From NCBI GenBank assembly GCA_963995525.1, contig CAXEFP010000012.1:1176201-1240200 (forward strand): a stretch of DNA of 64,000 nucleotides, written 5' to 3'. This document shows, one piece after another, positions 10,759 to 24,100 of the stretch. Each line of letters starts with the position of its first letter. Position 1 is the first letter of the stretch. The notes under the pieces are model-generated. The model did no database searches, was not told the origin of the DNA, and worked only from the letters and a program-made list of their open reading frames with translations. The stretch is from Escarpia spicata. Lineage: Eukaryota; Annelida; Polychaeta; Sabellida; Siboglinidae. The position numbers and the translations under genes are program-made.

Positions 10759-13040
10759 TGATATCAATCTAGCCTTCGTGAAGATTTGTAACATGCAAAA
10801 CATCTATTTGGGGTAAGACCACAGTAAGAATCCTTCCGCCGAAAAAAGTGCACTACAAATACCGTTTTGCTGTGATATGCATTAATTTGTTTCGAACATT
10901 TTGACATGGGACATGTTTGTCTCGTGAGTACTGAATGTACTGCTGCTTTAGACAAGATAAAACATCAAATGGGGATGAGTTTTCACACCTATAACTTACG
11001 TAATATGTTCTTGTAACTTACGTGACGGGGATAAAACGGTAACATGCATTCCCATTTGGGGTTAATCTAGTTATGTGTGTAGCTTGATATCAATCTAGCC
11101 TTCGTGAAGATTTGTAACATGCAAAACATCTATTTGGGGTAAGACCACATTAAATATCCTTCCGCCGAAAAAAGTGCATTACAAATACCGTTTTGCTGTG
11201 ATATGCATTAATTTTTTTCGAACACTTTGATATGGGACATGTTTGTCTCGTGAGTACTGAAGGTACTGCTGCTTTAGACAAGAAAAAACTTCAAATGGGG
11301 ATGAGTTTTCACACCTATAACTTACGTAATATGTTCTTGTAACTTACGTGACGGGGATAAAACGGTAACATGCATTCCCATTTGGGGTTAATCTAGTTAT
11401 GTGTGTAGCTTGATATCAATCTAGCCTTCGTGAAGATTTGTAACATGCATAACATCTATTTGGGGTAAGAACACATTAAAGATCCTTCCGCCGAAAAAAG
11501 TGCACTACAAATACCGTTTTGCTGTGATATGCATTAATTTTTTTCGAACATTTTGACATGGGACATGTTTGTCTCGTGAGTACTGAATGTACTGCTGCTT
11601 TAGATAAGAAAAAACTTCAAATGGGGATTAGTTTTCACACCTATAACTTACGTAATATGTTCTTGTAACTTACGTGACGGAGATAGAACGGTAACATGCA
11701 TTCCCATTTGTGATTAATCTAGTTATGTGTGTAGCTTGATATCAATCTAGCCTTCGTGAAGATTTGTAACATACAAAACATATATTTGGGGTAAGACCAC
11801 ATTAAGGATCCTTCCGCCGAAAAAAGTGCACTACAAATACCGTTTTGCTGTGATATGCATTAATTTTGTTCGAACACTTTGACATGGGACATGTTTGTCT
11901 CGTGAGTACTGAATGTACTGCTGCTTTAGATAAGAAAAAACTTCAAATGGGGATTAGTTTTCACACCTATAACTTACGTAATATGTTCTTGTAACTTACG
12001 TGACGGAGATAGAACGGTAACATGCATTCCCATTTGTGATTAATCTAGTTATGTGTGTAGCTTGATATCAATCTAGCCTTCGTGAAGATTTGTAACATGC
12101 ATAACATCTATTTGGGGTAAGACCACATTAAAGATCCTTCCGCCGAAAAAAGTGCACTACAAATACCGTTTTGCTGTGATATGCATTAATTTTTTTCGAA
12201 CACTTTGATATGGGACATGTTTGTCTCGTGAGTACTGAAGGTACTGCTGCTTTAGACAAGAAAAAACTTCAAATGGGGATGAGTTTTCATACCTATAACT
12301 TACGTAATATGTTCTTGTAACTTACGTGATGGGGATAAAACGGTAACATGCATTCCCATTTGGGGTTAATCTAGTTATGTGTGTAGCTTGATATCAATCT
12401 AGCCTTCGTGAAGATTTGTAACATGCAAAACATCTATTTGGGGTAAGACCACATTAAGGATCCTTCCGCCGAAAAAAGTGCACTACAAATACCGTTTTGC
12501 TGTGATATGCATTAATTTTTTTCGAACATTTTGACATGGGACATGTTTGTCTCGTGAGTACTGAATGTACTGCTGCTTTAGACAAGATAAAACATCAAAT
12601 GGGGATGAGTTTTCACACCTATAACTTACGTAATATGTTCTTGTAACTTACGTGACGGGGATAAAACGGTAACATGCATTCCCATTTGGGGTTAATCTAG
12701 TTATGTGTGTAGCTTGATATCAATCTAGCCTTCGTGAAGATTTGTAACATGCAAATCATCTATTTGGGATAAGACCACATTAAGGATCCTTCCGCCGAAA
12801 AAAGTGCACTACAAATACCGTTTTGCTGTGATATGCATTAATTTTTTTCGAACACTTTGACATGGGACATGTTTGTCTCGTGAGTACTGAATGTACTGCT
12901 GCTTTAGATAAGAAAAAACTTCAAATGGGGATTAGTTTTCACACCTATAACTTACGTAATATGTTCTTGTAACTTACGTGACGGAGATAGAACGGTAACA
13001 TGCATTCCCATTTGTGATTAATCTAGTTATGTGTGTAGCT
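10759..13040. repeat. 7-unit higher-order repeat, copy 2 (m34-m40)
   Basis: It repeats m27-m33 in order, with the same private markers, including TTTTGTTCG in m37 and GTGATGGGG in m38. A third copy starts at 13041 with m41 and m42 but is cut short inside m43, which begins like the third unit and ends like the sixth. Confidence 0.9.
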
Positions 13041-16000
13041 TGATATCAATCTAGCCTTCGTGAAGATTTGTAACATGCAAAACATCTATTTGGGGTAAGA
13101 CCACAGTAAGAATCCTTCCGCCGAAAAAAGTGCACTACAAATACCGTTTTGCTGTGATATGCATTAATTTGTTTCGAACATTTTGACATGGGACATGTTT
13201 GTCTCGTGAGTACTGAATGTACTGCTGCTTTAGACAAGATAAAACATCAAATGGGGATGAGTTTTCACACCTATAACTTACGTAATATGTTCTTGTAACT
13301 TACGTGACGGGGATAAAACGGTAACATGCATTCCCATTTGGGGTTAATCTAGTTATGTGTGTAGCTTGATATCAATCTAGCCTTCGTGAAGATTTGTAAC
13401 ATGCAAAACATCTATTTGGGGTAAGACCACATTAAATATCCTTCCGCCGAAAAAAGTGCATTACAAATACCGTTTTGCTGTGATATGCATTAATTTTTTT
13501 CGAACACTTTGATATGGGACATGTTTGTCTCGTGAGTACTGAAGGTACTGCTGCTTTAGACAAGAAAAAACTTCAAATGGGGATGAGTTTTCACACCTAT
13601 AACTTACGTAATATGTTCTTGTAACTTACGTGACGGGGATAAAACGGTAACATGCATTCCCATTTGGGGTTAATCTAGTTATGTGTGTAGCTTGATATCA
13701 ATCTAGCCTTCGTGAAGATTTGTAACATGCATAACATCTATTTGGGCTAAGAACACATTAAAGATCCTTCCGCCGAAAAAAGTGCACTACAAATACCGTT
13801 TTGCTGTGATATGCATTAATTTTTTTCGAACATTTTGACATGGGACATGTTTGTCTCGTGAGTACTGAATGTACTGCTGCTTTAGACAAGATAAAACATC
13901 AAATGGGGATGAGTTTTCACACCTATAACTTACGTAATATGTTCTTGTAACTTACGTGACGGGGATAAAACGGTAACATGCATTCCCATTTGGGGTTAAT
14001 CTAGTTATGTGTGTAGCTTGATATCAATCTAGCCTTCGTGAAGATTTGTAACATGCAAATCATCTATTTGGGATAAGACCACATTAAGGATCCTTCCGCC
14101 GAAAAAAGTGCACTACAAATACCGTTTTGCTGTGATATGCATTAATTGTTTTCGAACACTTTGACATGGGACATGTTTGTCTCGTGAGTACTGAATGTAC
14201 TGCTGCTTTAGATAAGAAAAAACTTCAAATGGGGATTAGTTTTCACACCTATAACTTACGTAATATGTTCTTGTAACTTACGTGACGGAGATAGAACGGT
14301 AACATGCATTCCCATTTGTGATTAATCTAGTTATGTGTGTAGCTTGATATCAATCTAGCCTTCGTGAAGATTTGTAACATGCAAAACATCTATTTGGGGT
14401 AAGACCACAGTAAGAATCCTTCCGCCGAAAAAAGTGCACTACAAATACCGTTTTGCTGTGATATGCATTAATTTGTTTCGAACATTTTGACATGGGACAT
14501 GTTTGTCTCGTGAGTACTGAATGTACAGCTGCTTTAGACAAGATAAAACATCAAATGGGGATGAGTTTTCACACCTATAACTTACGTAATATGTTCTTGT
14601 AACTTACGTGACGGGGATAAAACGGTAACATGCATTCCCATTTGGGGTTAATCTAGTTATGTGTGTAGCTTGATATCAATCTAGCCTTCGTGAAGATTTG
14701 TAACATGCAAAACATCTATTTGGGGTAAGACCACATTAAATATCCTTCCGCCGAAAAAAGTGCATTACAAATACCGTTTTGCTGTGATATGCATTAATTT
14801 TTTTCGAACACTTTGATATGGGACATGTTTGTCTCGTGAGTACTGAAGGTACTGCTGCTTTAGACAAGAAAAAACTTCAAATGGGGATGAGTTTTCACAC
14901 CTATAACTTACGTAATATGTTCTTGTAACTTACGTGACGGGGATAAAACGGTAACATGCATTCCCATTTGGGGTTAATCTAGTTATGTGTGTAGCTTGAT
15001 ATCAATCTAGCCTTCGTGAAGATTTGTAACATGCATAACATCTATTTGGGGTAAGAACACATTAAAGATCCTTCCGCCGAAAAAAGTGCACTACAAATAC
15101 CGTTTTGCTGTGATATGCATTAATTTTTTTCGAACATTTTGACATGGGACATGTTTGTCTCGTGAGTACTGAATGTACTGCTGCTTTAGACAAGATAAAA
15201 CATCAAATGGGGATGAGTTTTCACACCTATAACTTACGTAATATGTTCTTGTAACTTACGTGACGGGGATAAAACGGTAACATGCATTCCCATTTGGGGT
15301 TAATCTAGTTATGTGTGTAGCTTGATATCAATCTAGCCTTCGTGAAGATTTGTAACATGCAAATCATCTATTTGGGATAAGACCACATTAAGGATCCTTT
15401 CGCCGAAAAAAGTGCACTACAAATACCGTTTTGCTGTGATATGCATTAATTGTTTTCGAACACTTTGACATGGGACATGTTTGTCTCGTGAGTACTGAAT
15501 GTACTGCTGCTTTAGATAAGAAAAAACTTCAAATGGGGATTAGTTTTCACACCTATAACTTACGTAATATGTTCTTGTAACTTACGTGACGGAGATAGAA
15601 CGGTAACATGCATTCCCATTTGTGATTAATCTAGTTATGTGTGTAGCTTGATATCAATCTAGCCTTCGTGAAGATTTGTAACATGCAAAACATCTATTTG
15701 GGGTAAGACCACAGTAAGAATCCTTCCGCCGAAAAAAGTGCACTACAAATACCGTTTTGCTGTGATATGCATTAATTTGTTTCGAACATTTTGACATGGG
15801 ACATGTTTGTCTCGTGAGTACTGAATGTACAGCTGCTTTAGACAAGATAAAACATCAAATGGGGATGAGTTTTCACACCTATAACTTACGTAATATGTTC
15901 TTGTAACTTACGTGACGGGGATAAAACGGTAACATGCATTCCCATTTGGGGTTAATCTAGTTATGTGTGTAGCTTGATATCAATCTAGCCTTCGTGAAGA

Positions 16001-19000
16001 TTTGTAACATGCAAAACATCTATTTGGGGTAAGACCACATTAAATATCCTTCCGCCGAAAAAAGTGCATTACAAATACCGTTTTGCTGTGATATGCATTA
16101 ATTTTTTTCGAACACTTTGATATGGGACATGTTTGTCTCGTGAGTACTGAAGGTACTGCTGCTTTAGACAAGAAAAAACTTCAAATGGGGATGAGTTTTC
16201 ACACCTATAACTTACGTAATATGTTCTTGTAACTTACGTGACGGGGATAAAACGGTAACATGCATTCCCATTTGGGGTTAATCTAGTTATGTGTGTAGCT
16301 TGATATCAATCTAGCCTTCGTGAAGATTTGTAACATGCAAAACATCTATTTGGGGTAAGACCACATTAAATATCCTTCCGCCGAAAAAAGTGCATTACAA
16401 ATACCGTTTTGCTGTGATATGCATTAATTTTTTTCGAACACTTTGATATGGGACATGTTTGTCTCGTGAGTACTGAAGGTACTGCTGCTTTAGACAAGAA
16501 AAAACTTCAAATGGGGATGAGTTTTCACACCTATAACTTACGTAATATGTTCTTGTAACTTACGTGACGGGGATAAAACGGTAACATGCATTCCCATTTG
16601 GGGTTAATCTAGTTATGTGTGTAGCTTGATATCAATCTAGCCTTCGTGAAGATTTGTAACATGCATAACATCTATTTGGGGTAAGAACACATTAAAGATC
16701 CTTCCGCCGAAAAAAGTGCACTACAAATACCGTTTTGCTGTGATATGCATTAATTTTTTTCGAACATTTTGACATGGGACATGTTTGTCTCGTGAGTACT
16801 GAATGTACTGCTGCTTTAGACAAGATAAAACATCAAATGGGGATGAGTTTTCACACCTATAACTTACGTAATATGTTCTTGTAACTTACGTGACGGGGAT
16901 AAAACGGTAACATGCATTCCCATTTGGGGTTAATCTAGTTATGTGTGTAGCTTGATATCAATCTAGCCTTCGTGAAGATTTGTAACATGCAAATCATCTA
17001 TTTGGGATAAGACCACATTAAGGATCCTTCCGCCGAAAAAAGTGCACTACAAATACCGTTTTGCTGTGATATGCATTAATTGTTTTCGAACACTTTGACA
17101 TGGGACATGTTTGTCTCGTGAGTACTGAATGTACTGCTGCTTTAGATAAGAAAAAACTTCAAATGGGGATTAGTTTTCACACCTATAACTTACGTAATAT
17201 GTTCTTGTAACTTACGTGACGGAGATAGAACGGTAACATGCATTCCCATTTGTGATTAATCTAGTTATGTGTGTAGCTTGATATCAATCTAGCCTTCGTG
17301 AAGATTTGTAACATGCAAAACATCTATTTGGGGTAAGACCACAGTAAGAATCCTTCCGCCGAAAAAAGTGCACTACAAATACCGTTTTGCTGTGATATGC
17401 ATTAATTTGTTTCGAACATTTTGACATGGGACATGTTTGTCTCGTGAGTACTGAATGTACAGCTGCTTTAGACAAGATAAAACATCAAATGGGGATGAGT
17501 TTTCACACCTATAACTTACGTAATATGTTCTTGTAACTTACGTGACGGGGATAAAACGGTAACATGCATTCCCATTTGGGGTTAATCTAGTTATGTGTGT
17601 AGCTTGATATCAATCTAGCCTTCGTGAAGATTTGTAACATGCAAAACATCTATTTGGGGTAAGACCACATTAAATATCCTTCCGCCGAAAAAAGTGCATT
17701 ACAAATACCGTTTTGCTGTGATATGCATTAATTTTTTTCGAACACTTTGATATGGGACATGTTTGTCTCGTGAGTACTGAAGGTACTGCTGCTTTAGACA
17801 AGAAAAAACTTCAAATGGGGATGAGTTTTCACACCTATAACTTACGTAATATGTTCTTGTAACTTACGTGACGGGGATAAAACGGTAACATGCATTCCCA
17901 TTTGGGGTTAATCTAGTTATGTGTGTAGCTTGATATCAATCTAGCCTTCGTGAAGATTTGTAACATGCATAACATCTATTTGGGGTAAGAACACATTAAA
18001 GATCCTTCCGCCGAAAAAAGTGCACTACAAATACCGTTTTGCTGTGATATGCATTAATTTTTTTCGAACATTTTGACATGGGACATGTTTGTCTCGTGAG
18101 TACTGAATGTACTGCTGCTTTAGACAAGATAAAACATCAAATGGGGATGAGTTTTCACACCTATAACTTACGTAATATGTTCTTGTAACTTACGTGACGG
18201 GGATAAAACGGTAACATGCATTCCCATTTGGGGTTAATCTAGTTATGTGTGTAGCTTGATATCAATCTAGCCTTCGTGAAGATTTGTAACATGCAAATCA
18301 TCTATTTGGGATAAGACCACATTAAGGATCCTTTCGCCGAAAAAAGTGCACTACAAATACCGTTTTGCTGTGATATGCATTAATTGTTTTCGAACACTTT
18401 GACATGGGACATGTTTGTCTCGTGAGTACTGAATGTACTGCTGCTTTAGATAAGAAAAAACTTCAAATGGGGATTAGTTTTCACACCTATAACTTACGTA
18501 ATATGTTCTTGTAACTTACGTGACGGAGATAGAACGGTAACATGCATTCCCATTTGTGATTAATCTAGTTATGTGTGTAGCTTGATATCAATCTAGCCTT
18601 CGTGAAGATTTGTAACATGCAAAACATCTATTTGGGGTAAGACCACAGTAAGAATCCTTCCGCCGAAAAAAGTGCACTACAAATACCGTTTTGCTGTGAT
18701 ATGCATTAATTTGTTTCGAACATTTTGACATGGGACATGTTTGTCTCGTGAGTACTGAATGTACAGCTGCTTTAGACAAGATAAAACATCAAATGGGGAT
18801 GAGTTTTCACACCTATAACTTACGTAATATGTTCTTGTAACTTACGTGACGGGGATAAAACGGTAACATGCATTCCCATTTGGGGTTAATCTAGTTATGT
18901 GTGTAGCTTGATATCAATCTAGCCTTCGTGAAGATTTGTAACATGCAAAACATCTATTTGGGGTAAGACCACATTAAATATCCTTCCGCCGAAAAAAGTG

Positions 19001-19234
19001 CATTACAAATACCGTTTTGCTGTGATATGCATTAATTTTTTTCGAACACTTTGATATGGGACATGTTTGTCTCGTGAGTACTGAAGGTACTGCTGCTTTA
19101 GACAAGAAAAAACTTCAAATGGGGATGAGTTTTCACACCTATAACTTACGTAATATGTTCTTGTAACTTACGTGACGGGGATAAAACGGTAACATGCATT
19201 CCCATTTGGGGTTAATCTAGTTATGTGTGTAGCT
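13041..19234. repeat. 4-unit higher-order repeat tract (1,304 bp, one 1,630 bp variant)
   Basis: Copies start at 13041, 14345, 15649, 17279 and 18583 (partial, two units). Each holds P with CAGTAAGAATCC; R with TTAAATATCC; a hybrid with TAACATC and AAGAACAC on the left and a P right half; and Q with AAATCATC and ATTGTTTTCG. From the second copy onward the first unit has TGTACAGCTG instead of TGTACTGCTG. The Q unit has TTTCGCC in the copies at 14345 and 17279 but TTCCGCC at 13041 and 15649. The copy at 15649-17278 has the R unit twice (15975 and 16301), making five units. Confidence 0.88.
13693..14018. repeat. Hybrid unit m43 (Lc left half, P right half)
   Basis: The left part (TAACATC, AAGAACAC, TTAAAGATCC) matches the third unit of the 7-unit repeat (m36), which has a Q right half. 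The right part (GACAAGATAAAACATC, GGGGATAAAAC, TGGGGTT) matches the sixth unit (m39). The parent units are identical between unit positions 72 and 194, so the switch lies at about 13764-13886. It carries a private GGGCTAAG. Joining unit 3 to unit 6 removes three units and turns 7 into 4, the size of the repeat that follows. Confidence 0.8.
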
Positions 19235-21189
19235 TGATATCAATCTAGCCTTCGTGAAGATTTGTAACATGCATAACATCTATTTGGGGTAAGAACACAT
19301 TAAAGATCCTTCCGCCGAAAAAAGTGCACTACAAATACCGTTTTGCTGTGATATGCATTAATTTTTTTCGAACATTTTGACATGGGACATGTTTGTCTCG
19401 TGAGTACTGAATGCACTGCTGCTTTAGATAAGAAAAAACTTCAAATGGGGATTAGTTTTCACACCTATAACTTACGTAATATGTTCTTGTAACTTACGTG
19501 ACGGAGATAGAACGGTAACATGCATTCCCATTTGTGATTAATCTAGTTATGTGTGTAGCTTGATATCAATTTAGCCTTCGTGAAGATTTGTAACATGCAA
19601 AACATCTATTTGGGGTAAGACCACAGTAAGGATCCTTCCGCCGAAAAAAGTGCACTACAAATACCGTTTTGCTGTGATATGCATTAATTTTTTCGAACAT
19701 TTTGACATGGGACATGTTTGTCTCGTGAGTACTGAATGTACTGCTGCTTTAGACAAGATAAAACATCAAATGGGGATGAGTTTTCACACCTATAACTTAC
19801 GTAATATGTTCTTGTAACTTACGTGACGGGGATAAAACGGTAACATGCATTCCCATTTGGGGTTAATCTAGTTATGTGTGTAGCTTGATATCAATCTAGC
19901 CTTCGTGAAGATTTGTAACATGCAAAACATCTATTTGGGGTAAGACCACATTAAATATCCTTCCGCCGAAAAAAGTGCACTACAAATACCGTTTTGCTGT
20001 GATATGCATTAATTTTTTTCGAACACTTTGATATGGGACATGTTTGTCTCGTGAGTACTGAAGGTACTGCTGCTTTAGATAAGAAAAAATTTCAAATGGG
20101 GATTAGTTTTCACACCTATAACTTACGTAATATGTTCTTGTAACTTACGTGACGGAGATAGAACGGTAACATGCATTCCCATTTGTGATTAATCTAGTTA
20201 TGTGTGTAGCTTGATATCAATCTAGCCTTCGTGAAGATTTGTAACATGCATAACATCTATTTGGGGTAAGAACACATTAAAGATCCTTCCGCCGAAAAAA
20301 GTGCACTACAAATACCGTTTTGCTGTGATATGCATTTATTTTTTTCGAACACTTTGATATGGGACATGTTTGTCTCGTGAGTACTGAAGGTACTGCTGCT
20401 TTAGACAAGATAAAACATGAAATGGGGATGAGTTTTCACACCTATAACTTACGTAATATGTTCTTGTAACTTACGTGACGGGGATAAAACGGTAACATGC
20501 ATTCCCATTTGGGGTTAATCTAGTTATGTGTGTAGCTTGATATCAATCTAGCCTTCGTGAAGATTTGTAACATGCAAAACATCTATTTGGGGTAAGACCA
20601 CAGTAATGATCCTTCCGCCGAAAAAAGTGCACTACAAATACCGTTTTGCTGTGATATGCATTAATTTTTTTCGAACATTTTGACATGGGACATGTTTGTC
20701 TCGTGAGTACTGAATGTACTGCTGCTTTAGACAAGATAAAACATCAAATGGGGATGAGTTTTCACACCTATAACTTACGTAATATGTTCTTGTAACTTAC
20801 GTGACGGGGATAAAACGGTAACATGCATTCCCATTTGGGGTTAATCTAGTTATGTGTGTAGCTTGATATCAATCTAGCCTTCGTGAAGATTTGTAACATG
20901 CAAATCATCTATTTGGGATAAGACCACATTAAGGATCCTTCCGCCGAAAAAAGTGCACTACAAATACCGTTTTGCTGTGATATGCATTAATTTTTTTCGA
21001 ACACTTTGACATGGGACATGTTTGTCTCGTGAGTACTGAATGTACTGCTGCTTTAGATAAGAAAAAACTTCAAATGGGGATTAGTTTTCACACCTATAAC
21101 TTACGTAATATGTTCTTGTAACTTACGTGACGGAGATAGAACGGTAACATGCATTCCCATTTGTGATTAATCTAGTTATGTGTGTAGCT
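19235..21189. repeat. Irregular segment m60-m65
   Basis: m60 has TAACATC/AAGAACAC with a Q right half and a private GAATGCAC. m61 (19561-19885) starts TGATATCAATTTAG, has CAGTAAGGATCC and is one T short (325 bp). m62 has TTAAATATCC and GAAGGTAC but then GATAAG and a Q end. m63 has a TAACATC left part, GAAGGTAC, then a P end with CATGAAATGG. m64 has CAGTAATGATCC, and m65 is an AAATCATC Q unit. m62 and m63 are mosaics of two classes. m60-m63 have a counterpart in m87-m90. Confidence 0.75.
19561..19885. repeat. 325-bp unit m61, one T lost in the T run
   Basis: The run before TTCGAA reads AATTTTTTCG with six T, where neighbours have seven. This is the only unit shortened at this place. The unit also has C11 to T and CAGTAAGGATCC, both shared with m88, which keeps the normal run length. 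The loss is therefore private and probably a replication slip or a sequencing error in a homopolymer. Confidence 0.85.
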
Positions 21190-24100
21190 TGATATCAATC
21201 TAGCCTTCGTGAAGATTTGTAACATGCAAAACATCTATTTGGGGTAAGACCACAGTAAGAATCCTTCCGCCGAAAAAAGTGCACTACAAATACCGTTTTG
21301 CTGTGATATGCATTAATTTGTTTCGAACATTTTGACATGGGACATGTTTGTCTCGTGAGTACTGAATGTACTGCTGCTTTAGACAAGATAAAACATCAAA
21401 TGGGGATGAGTTTTCACACCTATAACTTACGTAATATGTTCTTGTAACTTACGTGACGGGGATAAAACGGTAACATGCATTCCCATTTGGGGTTAATCTA
21501 GTTATGTGTGTAGCTTGATATCAATCTAGCCTTCGTGAAGATTTGTAACATGCAAAACATCTATTTGGGGTAAGACCACATTAAATATCCTTCCGCCGAA
21601 AAAAGTGCATTACAAATACCGTTTTGCTGTGATATGCATTAATTTTTTTCGAACACTTTGATATGGGACATGTTTGTCTCGTGAGTACTGAATGTACTGC
21701 TGCTTTAGATAAGAAAAAATTTCAAATGGGGATTAGTTTTCACACCTATAACTTACGTAATATGTTCTTGTAACTTACGTGACGGAGATAGAACGGTAAC
21801 ATGCATTCCCATTTGTGATTAATCTAGTTATGTGTGTAGCTTGATATCAATCTAGCCTTCGTGAAGATTTGTAACATGCAAAACATATATTTGGGGTAAG
21901 ACCACATTAAGGATCCTTCCGCCGAAAAAAGTGCACTACAAATACCGTTTTGCTGTGATATGCATTAATTTTTTTCGAACATTTTGACATGGGACATGTT
22001 TGTCTCGTGAGTACTGAATGTACTGCTGCTTTAGACAAGATAAAACATCAAATGGGGATGAGTTTTCACACCTATAACTTACGTAATATGTTCTTGTAAC
22101 TTACGTGACGGGGATAAAACGGTAACATGCATTCCCATTTGGGGTTAATCTAGTTATGTGTGTAGCTTGATATCAATCTAGCCTTCGTGAAGATTTGTAA
22201 CATGCAAATCATCTATTTGGGATAAGACCACATTAAGGATCCTTCCGCCGAAAAAAGTGCACTACAAATACCGTTTTGCTGTGATATGCATTAATTTTTT
22301 TCGAACACTTTGACATGGGACATGTTTGTCTCGTGAGTACTGAATGTACTGCTGCTTTAGATAAGAAAAAACTTCAAATGGGGATTAGTTTTCACACCTA
22401 TAACTTACGTAATATGTTCTTGTAACTTACGTGACGGAGATAGAACGGTAACATGCATTCCCATTTGTGATTAATCTAGTTATGTGTGTAGCTTGATATC
22501 AATCTAGCCTTCGTGAAGATTTGTAACATGCAAAACATCTATTTGGGGTAAGACCACAGTAAGAATCCTTCCGCCGAAAAAAGTGCACTACAAATACCGT
22601 TTTGCTGTGATATGCATTAATTTGTTTCGAACATTTTGACATGGGACATGTTTGTCTCGTGAGTACTGAATGTACTGCTGCTTTAGACAAGATAAAACAT
22701 CAAATGGGGATGAGTTTTCACACCTATAACTTACGTAATATGTTCTTGTAACTTACGTGACGGGGATAAAACGGTAACATGCATTCCCATTTGGGGTTAA
22801 TCTAGTTATGTGTGTAGCTTGATATCAATCTAGCCTTCGTGAAGATTTGTAACATGCAAAACATCTATTTGGGGTAAGACCACATTAAATATCCTTCCGC
22901 CGAAAAAAGTGCATTACAAATACCGTTTTGCTGTGATATGCATTAATTTTTTTCGAACACTTTGATATGGGACATGTTTGTCTCGTGAGTACTGAAGGTA
23001 CTGCTGCTTTAGACAAGAAAAAACTTCAAATGGGGATGAGTTTTCACACCTATAACTTACGTAATATGTTCTTGTAACTTACGTGACGGGGATAAAACGG
23101 TAACATGCATTCCCATTTGGGGTTAATCTAGTTATGTGTGTAGCTTGATATCAATCTAGCCTTCGTGAAGATTTGTAACATGCATAACATCTATTTGGGG
23201 TAAGAACACATTAAAGATCCTTCCGCCGAAAAAAGTGCACTACAAATACCGTTTTGCTGTGATATGCATTAATTTTTTTCGAACATTTTGACATGGGACA
23301 TGTTTGTCTCGTGAGTACTGAATGTACTGCTGCTTTAGATAAGAAAAAACTTCAAATGGGGATTAGTTTTCACACCTATAACTTACGTAATATGTTCTTG
23401 TAACTTACGTGACGGAGATAGAACGGTAACATGCATTCCCATTTGTGATTAATCTAGTTATGTGTGTAGCTTGATATCAATCTAGCCTTCGTGAAGATTT
23501 GTAACATGCAAAACATATATTTGGGGTAAGACCACATTAAGGATCCTTCCGCCGAAAAAAGTGCACTACAAATACCGTTTTGCTGTGATATGCATTAATT
23601 TTTTTCGAACATTTTGACATGGGACATGTTTGTCTCGTGAGTACTGAATGTACTGCTGCTTTAGACAAGATAAAACATCAAATGGGGATGAGTTTTCACA
23701 CCTATAACTTACGTAATATGTTCTTGTAACTTACGTGACGGGGATAAAACGGTAACATGCATTCCCATTTGGGGTTAATCTAGTTATGTGTGTAGCTTGA
23801 TATCAATCTAGCCTTCGTGAAGATTTGTAACATGCAAATCATCTATTTGGGATAAGACCACATTAAGGATCCTTCCGCCGAAAAAAGTGCACTACAAATA
23901 CCGTTTTGCTGTGATATGCATTAATTTTTTTCGAACACTTTGACATGGGACATGTTTGTCTCGTGAGTACTGAATGTACTGCTGCTTTAGATAAGAAAAA
24001 ACTTCAAATGGGGATTAGTTTTCACACCTATAACTTACGTAATATGTTCTTGTAACTTACGTGACGGAGATAGAACGGTAACATGCATTCCCATTTGTGA

